Below are positions 1-6,194 of a stretch of DNA of 9,735 nucleotides, piece after piece. This stretch comes from JAAFHS01 sp031396505 (GTDB lineage Bacteria; Pseudomonadota; Alphaproteobacteria; Rhodobacterales; Rhodobacteraceae): contig JANNKX010000160.1 of the NCBI GenBank assembly GCA_031396505.1, positions 1 through 9,735 of the forward strand, in the 5' to 3' direction. The notes under the pieces were generated by a model. The model ran no database searches. It was not told the DNA's origin and saw nothing but the letters and a program-made list of their open reading frames with translations. Position 1 is the stretch's first letter; each line of letters begins with the position of its first letter. The position numbers and the translations under genes are program-made.

Positions 1-2
1 GC

Positions 3-557
3 CGCTGGTTGCCGATCCTGAACCATGCCGAGGATTGCGGCGTTGATGTCTGCTATGAAATTCACCCCGGCGAAGACCTGCACGATGGCATTTCATTCGA
101 GATGTTCTTGCACCGGGTGAAGGGCCACGCGCGTTGCAACATGCTGTATGATCCCAGCCATTATGTGCTGCAACACCTTGATTACCTGCAGAATATCGAC
201 TTTTATCATGACCGTATCAAGATGTTCCACGTCAAGGATGCGGAACTGAACCCGACCGGGTCGCAGGGCGTTTATGGCGGGTATCAGTCATGGGTGGACC
301 GCGCCGGGCGGTTCAGGTCGCTGGGGGATGGGCAGGTCGATTTTGCATCCGTGTTTTCCAAGCTGACGCAATACGACTTTTCCGGCTGGGCCGTGGTCGA
401 ATGGGAATGCGCGCTGAAACACCCGGAAGATGGCGCGCGCGAAGGGGCAGAATTCGTCAAACACCACATCATCCGCGTGACGGAAAAGGCGTTTGATGAT
501 TTTGCCGATGCGGGCACGGATATGGCCGCCAACAAACGCATGCTGGGGATCGTCTGA
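3..557 (+). CDS. Sugar phosphate isomerase/epimerase, TIM-barrel (AP endonuclease 2-like) family, 5'-truncated by window edge
   Basis: The reading frame is open from the first bases, so the gene starts upstream of the window and about 184 C-terminal residues are visible. The fragment has the look of the xylose-isomerase-like TIM-barrel family (AP_endonuc_2), whose members isomerise or epimerise sugars or keto-inositols using a divalent metal. The likely metal-site residues are the Glu of CYEIHPGE (codon at 57), Asp and His of YDPSHYV (codons at 150 and 159), the His of FHVKD (codon at 228) and the Glu of VVEWE (codon at 399). The stop codon TGA overlaps the ATG of the next gene by one base (TGATG), so the two are probably translationally coupled in a sugar or polyol catabolism operon. 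The substrate cannot be read from the sequence. An internal TTG at 9 is unlikely to be the start because the barrel would be incomplete. Confidence 0.85.
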   Translation, partial: RWLPILNHAEDCGVDVCYEIHPGEDLHDGISFEMFLHRVKGHARCNMLYDPSHYVLQHLDYLQNIDFYHDRIKMFHVKDAELNPTGSQGVYGGYQSWVDRAGRFRSLGDGQVDFASVFSKLTQYDFSGWAVVEWECALKHPEDGAREGAEFVKHHIIRVTEKAFDDFADAGTDMAANKRMLGIV

Positions 558-1732
558 TGCCGATTGATACCGCCCACGTCGCACGCCCCGCGCGCATCCG
601 CCTTGGCATGGTTGGCGGCGGACAGGGGGCCTTTATCGGGGCCGTTCACCGCATCGCAAGCCGCCTTGATGACCAGTATGAACTGGTCGCAGGCGCGTTC
701 AGCAGCACGGCGGAAAAATCGCGCGCGTCGGGGGCCGATCTGGGGATCGACCCGGCGCGCAGTTATGCCAGCTATGCCGAGATGGCCAGCCGCGAGGCGC
801 GGATCAAAGGCGGGATCGAGGCGGTGGCGATTGTCACACCCAACCACATGCACGCGCCGGTGGCAGTGGAATTCCTCAAACGCGGCATCCATGTGATCTG
901 CGACAAGCCGCTGACGGCGACCTTGCCTGAGGCCAAGAAACTGGCCAAGGCGGCAGCAGCGTCGGGTGCGATTTTCGCGCTGACGCATAATTACACGGGC
1001 TACCCGATGATCCGGCAGGCCCGCGCGATGGTGGCGGCGGGCGATCTGGGCGATCTGCGCGTGGTGCAGGTGGAATATGCGCAGGACTGGCTGAGCACGG
1101 ATCTGGAGGCGACGGGGCAGAAACAGGCGGGCTGGCGCACCGATCCTGCGCAAACCGGTGCGGGCGGGGCCACCGGTGACATTGGCACCCACGCGTTCAA
1201 CCTTGCAAATTTCGTGACCGGCCTGACGCTGGACAGTCTTGCCGCCGATCTGCAAAGTTTCGTACCGGCGCGGCGCGTGGATGACAACGGCCATATCCTG
1301 CTGCGCTATCAGGGTGGCGCGCGGGGGATGCTGTGGTGTTCGCAAGTGGCACCCGGCTGCGAAAATGCCCTGCGCCTGCGCGTCTATGGCACCAAGGCCG
1401 GGCTGGAATGGGCGCAGGAAGACCCGAATTACCTGTGCTACACGCCACTGGGCGAACCCAAGCGCCTGATCACGCGCGGGGGGGCCGGGTCCAACGCGGC
1501 GGCGGCCCGTGTCACCCGCGTGCCACCCGGCCACCCGGAGGGCTATCTGGAAGGCTTTGCCAACATCTATGCCGAGGCGGCGCGCGCCATCATCGCGCGG
1601 CGCGATGGGGTGGCGGTTGACGCGGATGTGACCTTTCCGGGCATCAAGGAGGGGCTGGAAGGTGTGGCCTTTGTCGACGCCTGCGTGCGGTCATCCCGGC
1701 GCAACGGCGCGTGGGTCGGGCTGGCGCTGTGA
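557..1732 (+). CDS. Gfo/Idh/MocA family NAD(P)-dependent oxidoreductase
   Basis: This 391-residue protein has the standard two-domain layout of the glucose-fructose oxidoreductase/inositol dehydrogenase family. An N-terminal Rossmann fold carries the glycine-rich turn GMVGGGQGAF (residues 17-26), followed by the usual VTPNHMHAP stretch. The catalytic lysine is in CDKPL (Lys117). A C-terminal alpha/beta domain carries GDIGTHAFN, with Asp208 and His212 in the family's catalytic positions. The reaction is expected to be oxidation of a sugar or cyclitol hydroxyl with NAD(P)+ in the cytoplasm. The ATG overlaps the stop codon of the upstream TIM-barrel isomerase by one base, and that pairing is typical of sugar or inositol degradation clusters. 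The rest of the cluster (transporter, regulator) would be upstream. The precise substrate is unknown; inositol, a 3-keto-glycoside or another sugar derivative all fit. Length and motifs are normal for the family. Confidence 0.9.
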   Translation: MPIDTAHVARPARIRLGMVGGGQGAFIGAVHRIASRLDDQYELVAGAFSSTAEKSRASGADLGIDPARSYASYAEMASREARIKGGIEAVAIVTPNHMHAPVAVEFLKRGIHVICDKPLTATLPEAKKLAKAAAASGAIFALTHNYTGYPMIRQARAMVAAGDLGDLRVVQVEYAQDWLSTDLEATGQKQAGWRTDPAQTGAGGATGDIGTHAFNLANFVTGLTLDSLAADLQSFVPARRVDDNGHILLRYQGGARGMLWCSQVAPGCENALRLRVYGTKAGLEWAQEDPNYLCYTPLGEPKRLITRGGAGSNAAAARVTRVPPGHPEGYLEGFANIYAEAARAIIARRDGVAVDADVTFPGIKEGLEGVAFVDACVRSSRRNGAWVGLAL

Positions 1733-1745
1733 CAAGCATCGGGAA

Positions 1746-1766
1746 TGACGGGCAATTTGCCCATCA
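1746..1766. terminator. Imperfect 21-nt dyad between convergent genes, possible bidirectional terminator
   Basis: The 43-base gap between the convergent oxidoreductase and trgB contains TGA-C-GGGCA, a 3-nt spacer, then TGCCC-A-TCA. This gives an eight-pair stem with one mismatch. No clear T-run follows on either strand, so function as an intrinsic terminator is uncertain. Its place between two converging operons is the main argument for it. Confidence 0.35.
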
Positions 1767-1775
1767 CCCCGGCCA

Positions 1776-2954
1776 TCACCCGCCCCGCAACCCTGCCCGT
1801 TCGCGTTGCAACCACAGCACGGTCAGCAGCAGGGGTGCATTGTTGACCTCGCCTGATGCCACCAGGTCCATCAGCCGGTCAAACGGCACCAGATGGCCGC
1901 GGATATCTTCGGCCTCGCCCGCCACGCCAAACACGCCTTCAACCCCGTCCGGCAGATCGGTGATCGCCACATAGGAATAAAGATATTCCGCCTTGGCCCC
2001 CGGCGTCGGGTAATAGCCTGCGACAAACCGCAGATCGGACAAGACCAGACCCGCCTCCTCCACCGCCTCGCGGCGCGCGGCATCTTCGGGCGTCTCGCCT
2101 GCGTCAATGCGCCCAGCAATCGCCTCCAGCAGCCAAGGTTGGGCATCACCGCGCACGTAAGGCCCGACACGGAACTGTTCGATCAGCAGCACCCGGTCGC
2201 GCACCGGATCATAGGGCAACACGGTGACCGCATCGCCCGATACAAACGCCGCGCGGTTCACCACCGGGCTGTGCGTGCCGTCAAAGCGGCAATAGCGCAG
2301 ATCGTATTCTTCGACGGCAAAGAAATGTGCATAGGGTGTGGTGCGCGCCACGACCTGCACATCGCCGGCCTGCATCGGACGGCGCAGGGTGACGGGCCCG
2401 CCAGCCAATGCACGCAGCGTCGACGCCCCGCGCACCAGCATCGCCGCATAGCGTTTCCGGATATCCGCAGGATCGGCCTGCCCGTACAGCGCCATGAAAT
2501 CGCGCGCCGTGGCGGTGACCAGATCCCCCCATTCCGCGCGCCAATCGGCAAACAGCCAATCCGCACCCGGCGTCCAACTGTCATCGCATGCAAAGAAAAC
2601 CCCGGCAGACGTGGGCACGCTGGTCTGCACCACCATGTCCCGCAGCACACAGGCAAACCCGGCGGTATAGAAATCAATTCGCAGGATATCGGCATCCGTC
2701 AATCCGCGCACCAGAACGCCGGGGGCCGCGGCACCCTGATGCGCCACGATCAGGGGAAAGCTTTGCCCCGTCGCCCAGGCCACGCGGTAATCCGGCAGAT
2801 GGGCCGGTTCCACCGCGACATCGCGCCCCAGCACCACGCCCAACAAGGGCGCATGACACAGCGTGCCAAAAAAGAAATAGTCGGTTGTCGCCCGATCATT
2901 CACGGCCCGGTCATGCACGGCCCTGTCCTTCACGGCCAGCGGCGATCTGCCCAT
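1776..2954 (-). CDS. trgB: TrgB-like Nudix hydrolase (ADP-ribose pyrophosphatase type) with N-terminal gamma-glutamylcyclotransferase-like domain
   Basis: The longest reading is 392 residues. The N-terminal part (about residues 26-160) starts YFFFGTLCHAPLL and resembles gamma-glutamylcyclotransferase/AIG2 folds, whose hallmark is a (Y/F)GTL strand. The C-terminal part (about 200-385) is a Nudix domain of the ADP-ribose pyrophosphatase type. Its complete Nudix box runs from Gly281 to Leu303: Gly281, Glu287, Arg295-Glu296, Glu299-Glu300 and Gly302, the metal-binding and catalytic set. It probably hydrolyses a nucleoside diphosphate compound such as ADP-ribose. This two-domain layout next to TrgA fits TrgB of the R. 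sphaeroides tellurite-resistance locus. The start is uncertain. ATG 2954 lies inside trgA without a clear Shine-Dalgarno. GTG 2933 overlaps the trgA stop (GTGA). GTG 2918 has AAGGA seven bases upstream and is the best-supported site. Residue numbers here count from ATG 2954. The first 24 residues encode a three-copy repeat and are probably dispensable. Confidence 0.85.
   Translation of the reverse strand: MGRSPLAVKDRAVHDRAVNDRATTDYFFFGTLCHAPLLGVVLGRDVAVEPAHLPDYRVAWATGQSFPLIVAHQGAAAPGVLVRGLTDADILRIDFYTAGFACVLRDMVVQTSVPTSAGVFFACDDSWTPGADWLFADWRAEWGDLVTATARDFMALYGQADPADIRKRYAAMLVRGASTLRALAGGPVTLRRPMQAGDVQVVARTTPYAHFFAVEEYDLRYCRFDGTHSPVVNRAAFVSGDAVTVLPYDPVRDRVLLIEQFRVGPYVRGDAQPWLLEAIAGRIDAGETPEDAARREAVEEAGLVLSDLRFVAGYYPTPGAKAEYLYSYVAITDLPDGVEGVFGVAGEAEDIRGHLVPFDRLMDLVASGEVNNAPLLLTVLWLQRERAGLRGG
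2896..2940. repeat. Three tandem near-identical 15-bp units at the trgA/trgB junction
   Basis: Plus-strand units are TCATTCACGGCCCGG (2896-2910), TCATGCACGGCCCTG (2911-2925) and TCCTTCACGGCCAGC (2926-2940). On the coding (minus) strand each unit contains GCCGTG, so the repeat creates three in-frame GTG codons at 2933, 2918 and 2903 and an encoded A-V-x-D-R pattern. The repeat spans the trgA stop codon and the likely trgB start. Confidence 0.85.
2926..2930 (-). promoter_or_regulatory. Shine-Dalgarno AAGGA for GTG start of trgB at 2918
   Basis: AAGGA on the minus strand lies seven bases before GTG 2918 and immediately follows the trgA stop (TGAAGGA). The other candidate starts, ATG 2954 and GTG 2933, have no comparable site, so this favours initiation at 2918 just after trgA terminates. 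Confidence 0.5.
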
Positions 2955-3376
2955 TCGGTGGCCATGCCCGCAAGGCTGCCGCCAACAAACAACGTGCCCA
3001 GCACCTCGGGCGTGATCAGGCCGCGCCCGTATTTCAGCATGATGTCGAAAATCGCCAGCACCGCCTCCATCGGGCCATCATACAGGCCCTTGGTCGATAC
3101 CACGACCATTTCATAAATCGAAAACAGCAGCAGCGCAAAAAACACGATCGTCAGCGCCGTGCGGATGCCCGACCCAATCGCATCGCCCATGCCTTTGCCT
3201 TTGCCCACCAGATTTCCCATCACGCGCCAGCCGCAGATCAACCCAAGGGCGGCAGATCCGGGCAATAGGTAAGCCGTGCGCGTGCCGTCGGTAATGCCTT
3301 GGGCATAAAGATCGGCGATAAAAAAACTCAGCGCCGCGAACAATACGGATGCGACAAGCTTTGCAGCGGTAGGCAT
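2930..3376 (-). CDS. trgA: TrgA family small integral membrane protein (tellurite-resistance locus)
   Basis: This 148-residue protein begins MPTAAKLVASVLFA and contains ICGWRVMG, YDGPMEAVLAIFD and TPEVLGTLFVGG. I recognise this set as the TrgA family, named from the R. sphaeroides trgAB tellurite-resistance locus. Hydrophobic stretches at about residues 5-22, 36-53, 72-90 and 118-138 suggest three or four inner-membrane helices, with a basic end (ADRRWP). The biochemical role of TrgA is not known to me; the locus was identified because it raises tellurite resistance. The start ATG follows the cfaA stop by ten bases, with an AGGTG-like ribosome site overlapping that stop (TAAAGGTG). The stop lies inside the longest trgB frame, so trgA and trgB are almost certainly co-translated. 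Confidence 0.87.
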   Translation of the reverse strand: MPTAAKLVASVLFAALSFFIADLYAQGITDGTRTAYLLPGSAALGLICGWRVMGNLVGKGKGMGDAIGSGIRTALTIVFFALLLFSIYEMVVVSTKGLYDGPMEAVLAIFDIMLKYGRGLITPEVLGTLFVGGSLAGMATEWADRRWP

Positions 3377-3386
3377 AGGGGCACCT

Positions 3387-4595
3387 TTATGGACGGGTCA
3401 CGGTGATCTGTGTCACGTCACAGTTTCCGCCGCGAAACGTTCCGGCGCAAGAGGTCAGATAAAAGTTCCACATCCGGCGGAAGCGATCATCAAATCCCAT
3501 CTTTGCGACCTCGGGCCAACGTTCGTTGAACACATCATGCCAGCGCCGCAAGGTCTGGCTATAGCTGTGACCAAATTCGATCGACCCTTTCAGGTGCAGG
3601 CCCGCACGCGCAATTTCCGATTTCAACGCGCCCGGCGAGGGCAGCATGCCGCCGGGAAAGATATGTTTCTGAATGAAATCAACGCCGCGCTTGTACACTT
3701 CCCAGCGTTTGTCCTGCACCGTGATGATCTGCAGCGTCGCATGCCCGCCCGGTTTCAGACGGTCACGCAACGTGTTGAAATACACTGGCCAGTACCGTTC
3801 ACCCACCGCCTCGAACATCTCGATCGACGCGATACCGTCATAGGTGCCGGTTTCATCACGGTAATCCTGCATCTTGATGGTGACCCGGTCCGAAAGGCCC
3901 GCCCGCGCAATCCGGTCCACCGCATAGTCATGTTGCGCCTGACTGATGGTCAGTCCGGTCACCCGCAGGCCGCGCACGGATGCGGCATATTCGGCAAACC
4001 CGCCCCAGCCGCAGCCGATCTCCAGCACATGATCGCCGGGTTTCGCGCCCATCTGATCGACCATACTTGCATATTTCTGCTCTTGCGCCTTTTCCAGACT
4101 TTCCTGCCCCGTGGTGAACAGTCCGGATGAATATGTCATCGTATCATCCAGCCAAAGCTGGTAAAATTCGTTGCCCAGATCATAGTGATAGGCGATGTTC
4201 TTACGCGCCTGCACCTTGGAATTCGACTGCCACCAAAAGCGCAACTTTTCAAAAGCGCGGATTACCCACATGCCGGGATAGCCGTCATAAACCGCCTCGT
4301 TGCCCTGATGGATCAGGTCCATGAAGGCCATCAGATCGGGCGTCGACCACCAGCCATCCAGATAGGCATCACAAAACCCCAGATCGCCCTCGCGGATCAG
4401 ACGGCCGAATGTATCGGGATTATGGATGGTGATCTCTGCCGCATGCCCCGGCTTTTGCCCTTCGGCACGGAAACGCCGCCCATCGGGAAGCACGAAATCC
4501 AGCCGCCCATGTTCCAGCCGCTTGGCCACTTCGAACCCGGTCGCGAAATAGCGCGGCAGGTTGGTCTGGCCCTTGGTTGTCGTCAGTATCGTCAT
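3387..4595 (-). CDS. cfaA: Cyclopropane-fatty-acyl-phospholipid synthase-like SAM methyltransferase (CfaA; possibly UfaM-type)
   Basis: This 402-residue enzyme has the layout of mycolic-acid/CFA synthases. There is an N-terminal lipid-binding region, YHYDLGNEFY (136-145), the SAM-binding loop LEIGCGWGGF (191-200), IEMFEAVG (258-265), HIFPGG (311-316) and a C-terminal YLTSCAGTF (379-387). It would transfer a methylene or methyl group from S-adenosylmethionine to double bonds of membrane phospholipid acyl chains. Two positions that bind the bicarbonate ion in E. coli Cfa look different: the YSC cysteine is YSS here (Ser157), and the HTIG histidine region reads QIITV. The glutamate (Glu262) is kept. 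From memory, the R. sphaeroides enzyme beside phrA (RSP2144) was first called CfaA and later shown to be the SAM methylase UfaM of furan fatty acid synthesis, so this may be its orthologue. A strong GGGGGAGGA site precedes the ATG. It lies 52 bases after phrA and 10 before trgA. Confidence 0.88.
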   Translation of the reverse strand: MTILTTTKGQTNLPRYFATGFEVAKRLEHGRLDFVLPDGRRFRAEGQKPGHAAEITIHNPDTFGRLIREGDLGFCDAYLDGWWSTPDLMAFMDLIHQGNEAVYDGYPGMWVIRAFEKLRFWWQSNSKVQARKNIAYHYDLGNEFYQLWLDDTMTYSSGLFTTGQESLEKAQEQKYASMVDQMGAKPGDHVLEIGCGWGGFAEYAASVRGLRVTGLTISQAQHDYAVDRIARAGLSDRVTIKMQDYRDETGTYDGIASIEMFEAVGERYWPVYFNTLRDRLKPGGHATLQIITVQDKRWEVYKRGVDFIQKHIFPGGMLPSPGALKSEIARAGLHLKGSIEFGHSYSQTLRRWHDVFNERWPEVAKMGFDDRFRRMWNFYLTSCAGTFRGGNCDVTQITVTRP

Positions 4596-4647
4596 ATTCC
4601 TCCCCCGAGGGTCTTTTGATCAGTCGTTTCAGATACGCAGGGCATGC

Positions 4648-6057
4648 TCAAGAGTTTCTTTCGCCATAAGCCCTTAGCGCACGGGCACGGCCTTCGCCAA
4701 GGTCGACCACGGGCATCGGATAGGGTTCTTTGGGGTCAAGGCCCCAGGCGCGCGGCACCGCGTCAAAATAGGCGCGCGCATCGGGGCCCGGATCGCGCGA
4801 CAATTCGGCGATGAACCGTTTGCGATAGACCGCCCCTGCATCAAACTTCTCGGCCTGCGTCGCGGGGTTGAACACGCGGAAATAGGGTGCTGCATCGGGC
4901 CCCGATCCGGCGGCCCATTGCCAGCCCATCGCATTTGCCGCCGGGTCCCAGTCCGTCAGACATTCATCAAACCACGCCATGCCCACCCGCCAATCCGTCA
5001 TCAGATGCTTGGTCAGATAGCTCGCCACGATCATCCTGCCACGGTTGTGCATTGTGCCCGTGACATACATCTCGCGCATTGCGGCATCGACGAACGGCTC
5101 GCCCGTCAGGCCGCGCCGCCACCGTTCGGCATCGGGATTGTCGCCGCGCCATGGGAAGGTGTCCCATTCCGGTTTCCAGTTGGCCGTCGTGATATGCGGC
5201 GTGTGAAACAGCAGATGATAGGCAAACTCGCGCCAGACGATTTCCTTACAAAAGGTCTCGGCCCCGGCCCGTCCTTCGTATAGGGCGCGCATTCCGCCAT
5301 GCCAGACGGTGCGCGGCCCGATTTCACCCAGCGCAAGGTTCTGCGACAGGCCCGATGTGCCCGCCACGGCGCACAGGTTGCGACCGGTGTCGTAATCCTG
5401 CACCGGGCCGGACAGAAACCAGTCCAGACGGTCCAGCGCCGCCGTCTCACCCACCCGCTGATGGGGCAGCACGATGTCCGCACCACGCTGCATCGCCGCC
5501 CCCAGATGCCAGTCGGTCAAAGCCTCGGTGCCAGGCCACGCCCCCGGCGCGCGCAGCGCCTCGGGTGCGGGCGCAGGTGCCGCCACATCACGCCCCTTCA
5601 CGGCCCGCCAGAACGGCGTATAAACCCGGTAAAACCCGCCCGTACCTGTTTCCACAGTATGGGGTTCGTGCAGCAGATGGCCCGCATGGCTGACCACCGT
5701 TACCGCGCTTTTCAGCGCCGCCTTCACGCCGGTATCGCGCGCAATCGACACGGGGTCATACAGCCGCGACCAGTGCACACCTGTGGCCCCGGTGTCCGCG
5801 ATCAGCCCCTGCAACACCGCAAGTGCCGCGCCCCGCCGATACGTCAGGCGCGAGCCCACGCCGCGCAATGCCGCGTCAAACGCCGCCAGTGACAGCCCCA
5901 GACGCCATTTCGCCGCAGCACCCAGCGCCTCTGTTTCGGGATCAAGAATGAAGACCGGCACCAAAGGTCGCCCCGACGCCACGGCCGCCGTCAGCATCGG
6001 ATGGTCACCCAAGCGCAGGTCGCGCCGGAACCACAGGATCAGCGCACCATCAGTCAT
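4648..6057 (-). CDS. phrA: Deoxyribodipyrimidine photolyase (class I CPD photolyase/cryptochrome family)
   Basis: This 469-residue flavoprotein should repair UV-induced cyclobutane pyrimidine dimers using blue light. The N-terminal antenna domain starts LILWFRRDLRLGDHPML. The C-terminal FAD domain holds IVWREFAYHLL, GEPFVDAAMREM, MHNRGRM and GWQWAAGSGPDAAPYFRVFNP. All three positions of the electron-transfer tryptophan triad appear filled: Trp303 (TFPWRG), Trp356 (TDWRVG) and Trp379 (MGWQW). The usual TGWMHNR reads TGTMHNR here, a Thr for Trp near the DNA/flavin site. I chose ATG 6057 because AGGA lies four bases upstream; the in-frame TTG at 6060 would leave only one base of spacing. It is the first gene behind the RpoE-type promoter at 6085-6114, with a predicted leader of about 20 bases. 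Co-location with a CFA-like enzyme matches the known RpoE regulon arrangement in R. sphaeroides. Confidence 0.93.
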   Translation of the reverse strand: MTDGALILWFRRDLRLGDHPMLTAAVASGRPLVPVFILDPETEALGAAAKWRLGLSLAAFDAALRGVGSRLTYRRGAALAVLQGLIADTGATGVHWSRLYDPVSIARDTGVKAALKSAVTVVSHAGHLLHEPHTVETGTGGFYRVYTPFWRAVKGRDVAAPAPAPEALRAPGAWPGTEALTDWHLGAAMQRGADIVLPHQRVGETAALDRLDWFLSGPVQDYDTGRNLCAVAGTSGLSQNLALGEIGPRTVWHGGMRALYEGRAGAETFCKEIVWREFAYHLLFHTPHITTANWKPEWDTFPWRGDNPDAERWRRGLTGEPFVDAAMREMYVTGTMHNRGRMIVASYLTKHLMTDWRVGMAWFDECLTDWDPAANAMGWQWAAGSGPDAAPYFRVFNPATQAEKFDAGAVYRKRFIAELSRDPGPDARAYFDAVPRAWGLDPKEPYPMPVVDLGEGRARALRAYGERNS

Positions 6058-6084
6058 CAAATCCTGCTTTGTATCATTCTACCA

Positions 6085-6114
6085 ACCTTACGCTGCGCAG
6101 GCCCGAATGGATCA
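6085..6114 (-). promoter_or_regulatory. RpoE (ECF11, singlet-oxygen response) type promoter for phrA-cfaA-trgAB
   Basis: On the minus strand TGATCC (6114-6109) is followed after exactly 18 bases by TAAGGT (6090-6085). The -35 is identical to the TGATCC recognised by R. sphaeroides RpoE, and the -10 resembles its TAAGA/TAANNN element, as I recall them. Transcription would begin near 6078, about 20 bases before the phrA ATG. In Rhodobacter, phrA and cfaA are known RpoE targets, induced when singlet oxygen releases RpoE from the anti-sigma factor ChrR. Position, spacing and target gene all agree. Confidence 0.8.
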
Positions 6115-6121
6115 CTTCCCC

Positions 6122-6138
6122 ATTTTCTGTCTGAAAAT
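6122..6138. repeat. Short inverted repeat upstream of the RpoE-type -35
   Basis: ATTTTC (6122-6127), a five-base spacer and GAAAAT (6133-6138) form a perfect 6+6 dyad. It ends eight bases upstream of the phrA -35 element (6109-6114), centred around -52 from the predicted start. It could be an operator for a second regulator, or chance AT-rich symmetry next to the terminator. Confidence 0.4.
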
Positions 6139-6167
6139 ATCTTGCGGGGGTGAACTGGCCAAAGGCC

Positions 6168-6188
6168 AAAAGGGGGCGCAAAGCCCCC
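6168..6188 (-). terminator. Rho-independent terminator of the class V aminotransferase gene
   Basis: Reading the minus strand after the aminotransferase stop (6197-6195), GGGGGC (6188-6183), a five-base loop and GCCCCC (6177-6172) form a six-pair G/C stem followed by TTTT. A second small hairpin, GGCC-TTT-GGCC (6167-6157), comes directly after. The element separates the aminotransferase transcript from the phrA promoter. Confidence 0.8.
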
Positions 6189-6194
6189 TGCCCT

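Noticed and set aside
284..1534. Long open frame (416 codons) on the minus strand opposite the isomerase and the oxidoreductase
   Set aside because: It is an antisense shadow of two well-motifed genes in GC-rich DNA. Its translation is Arg/His/Pro-rich with no recognisable domain.
1893..3116. Long open frame (407 codons) on the plus strand opposite trgB/trgA
   Set aside because: It is antisense to the clear Nudix and TrgA frames and its composition is rich in Arg, His and Pro, typical of a reverse-strand shadow.
4596..4647. TGATCA in the phrA-cfaA gap as a second RpoE promoter
   Set aside because: It matches only five of six -35 bases, and the position 18 bases downstream falls on the ribosome site and ATG of cfaA with no TAA-type -10.
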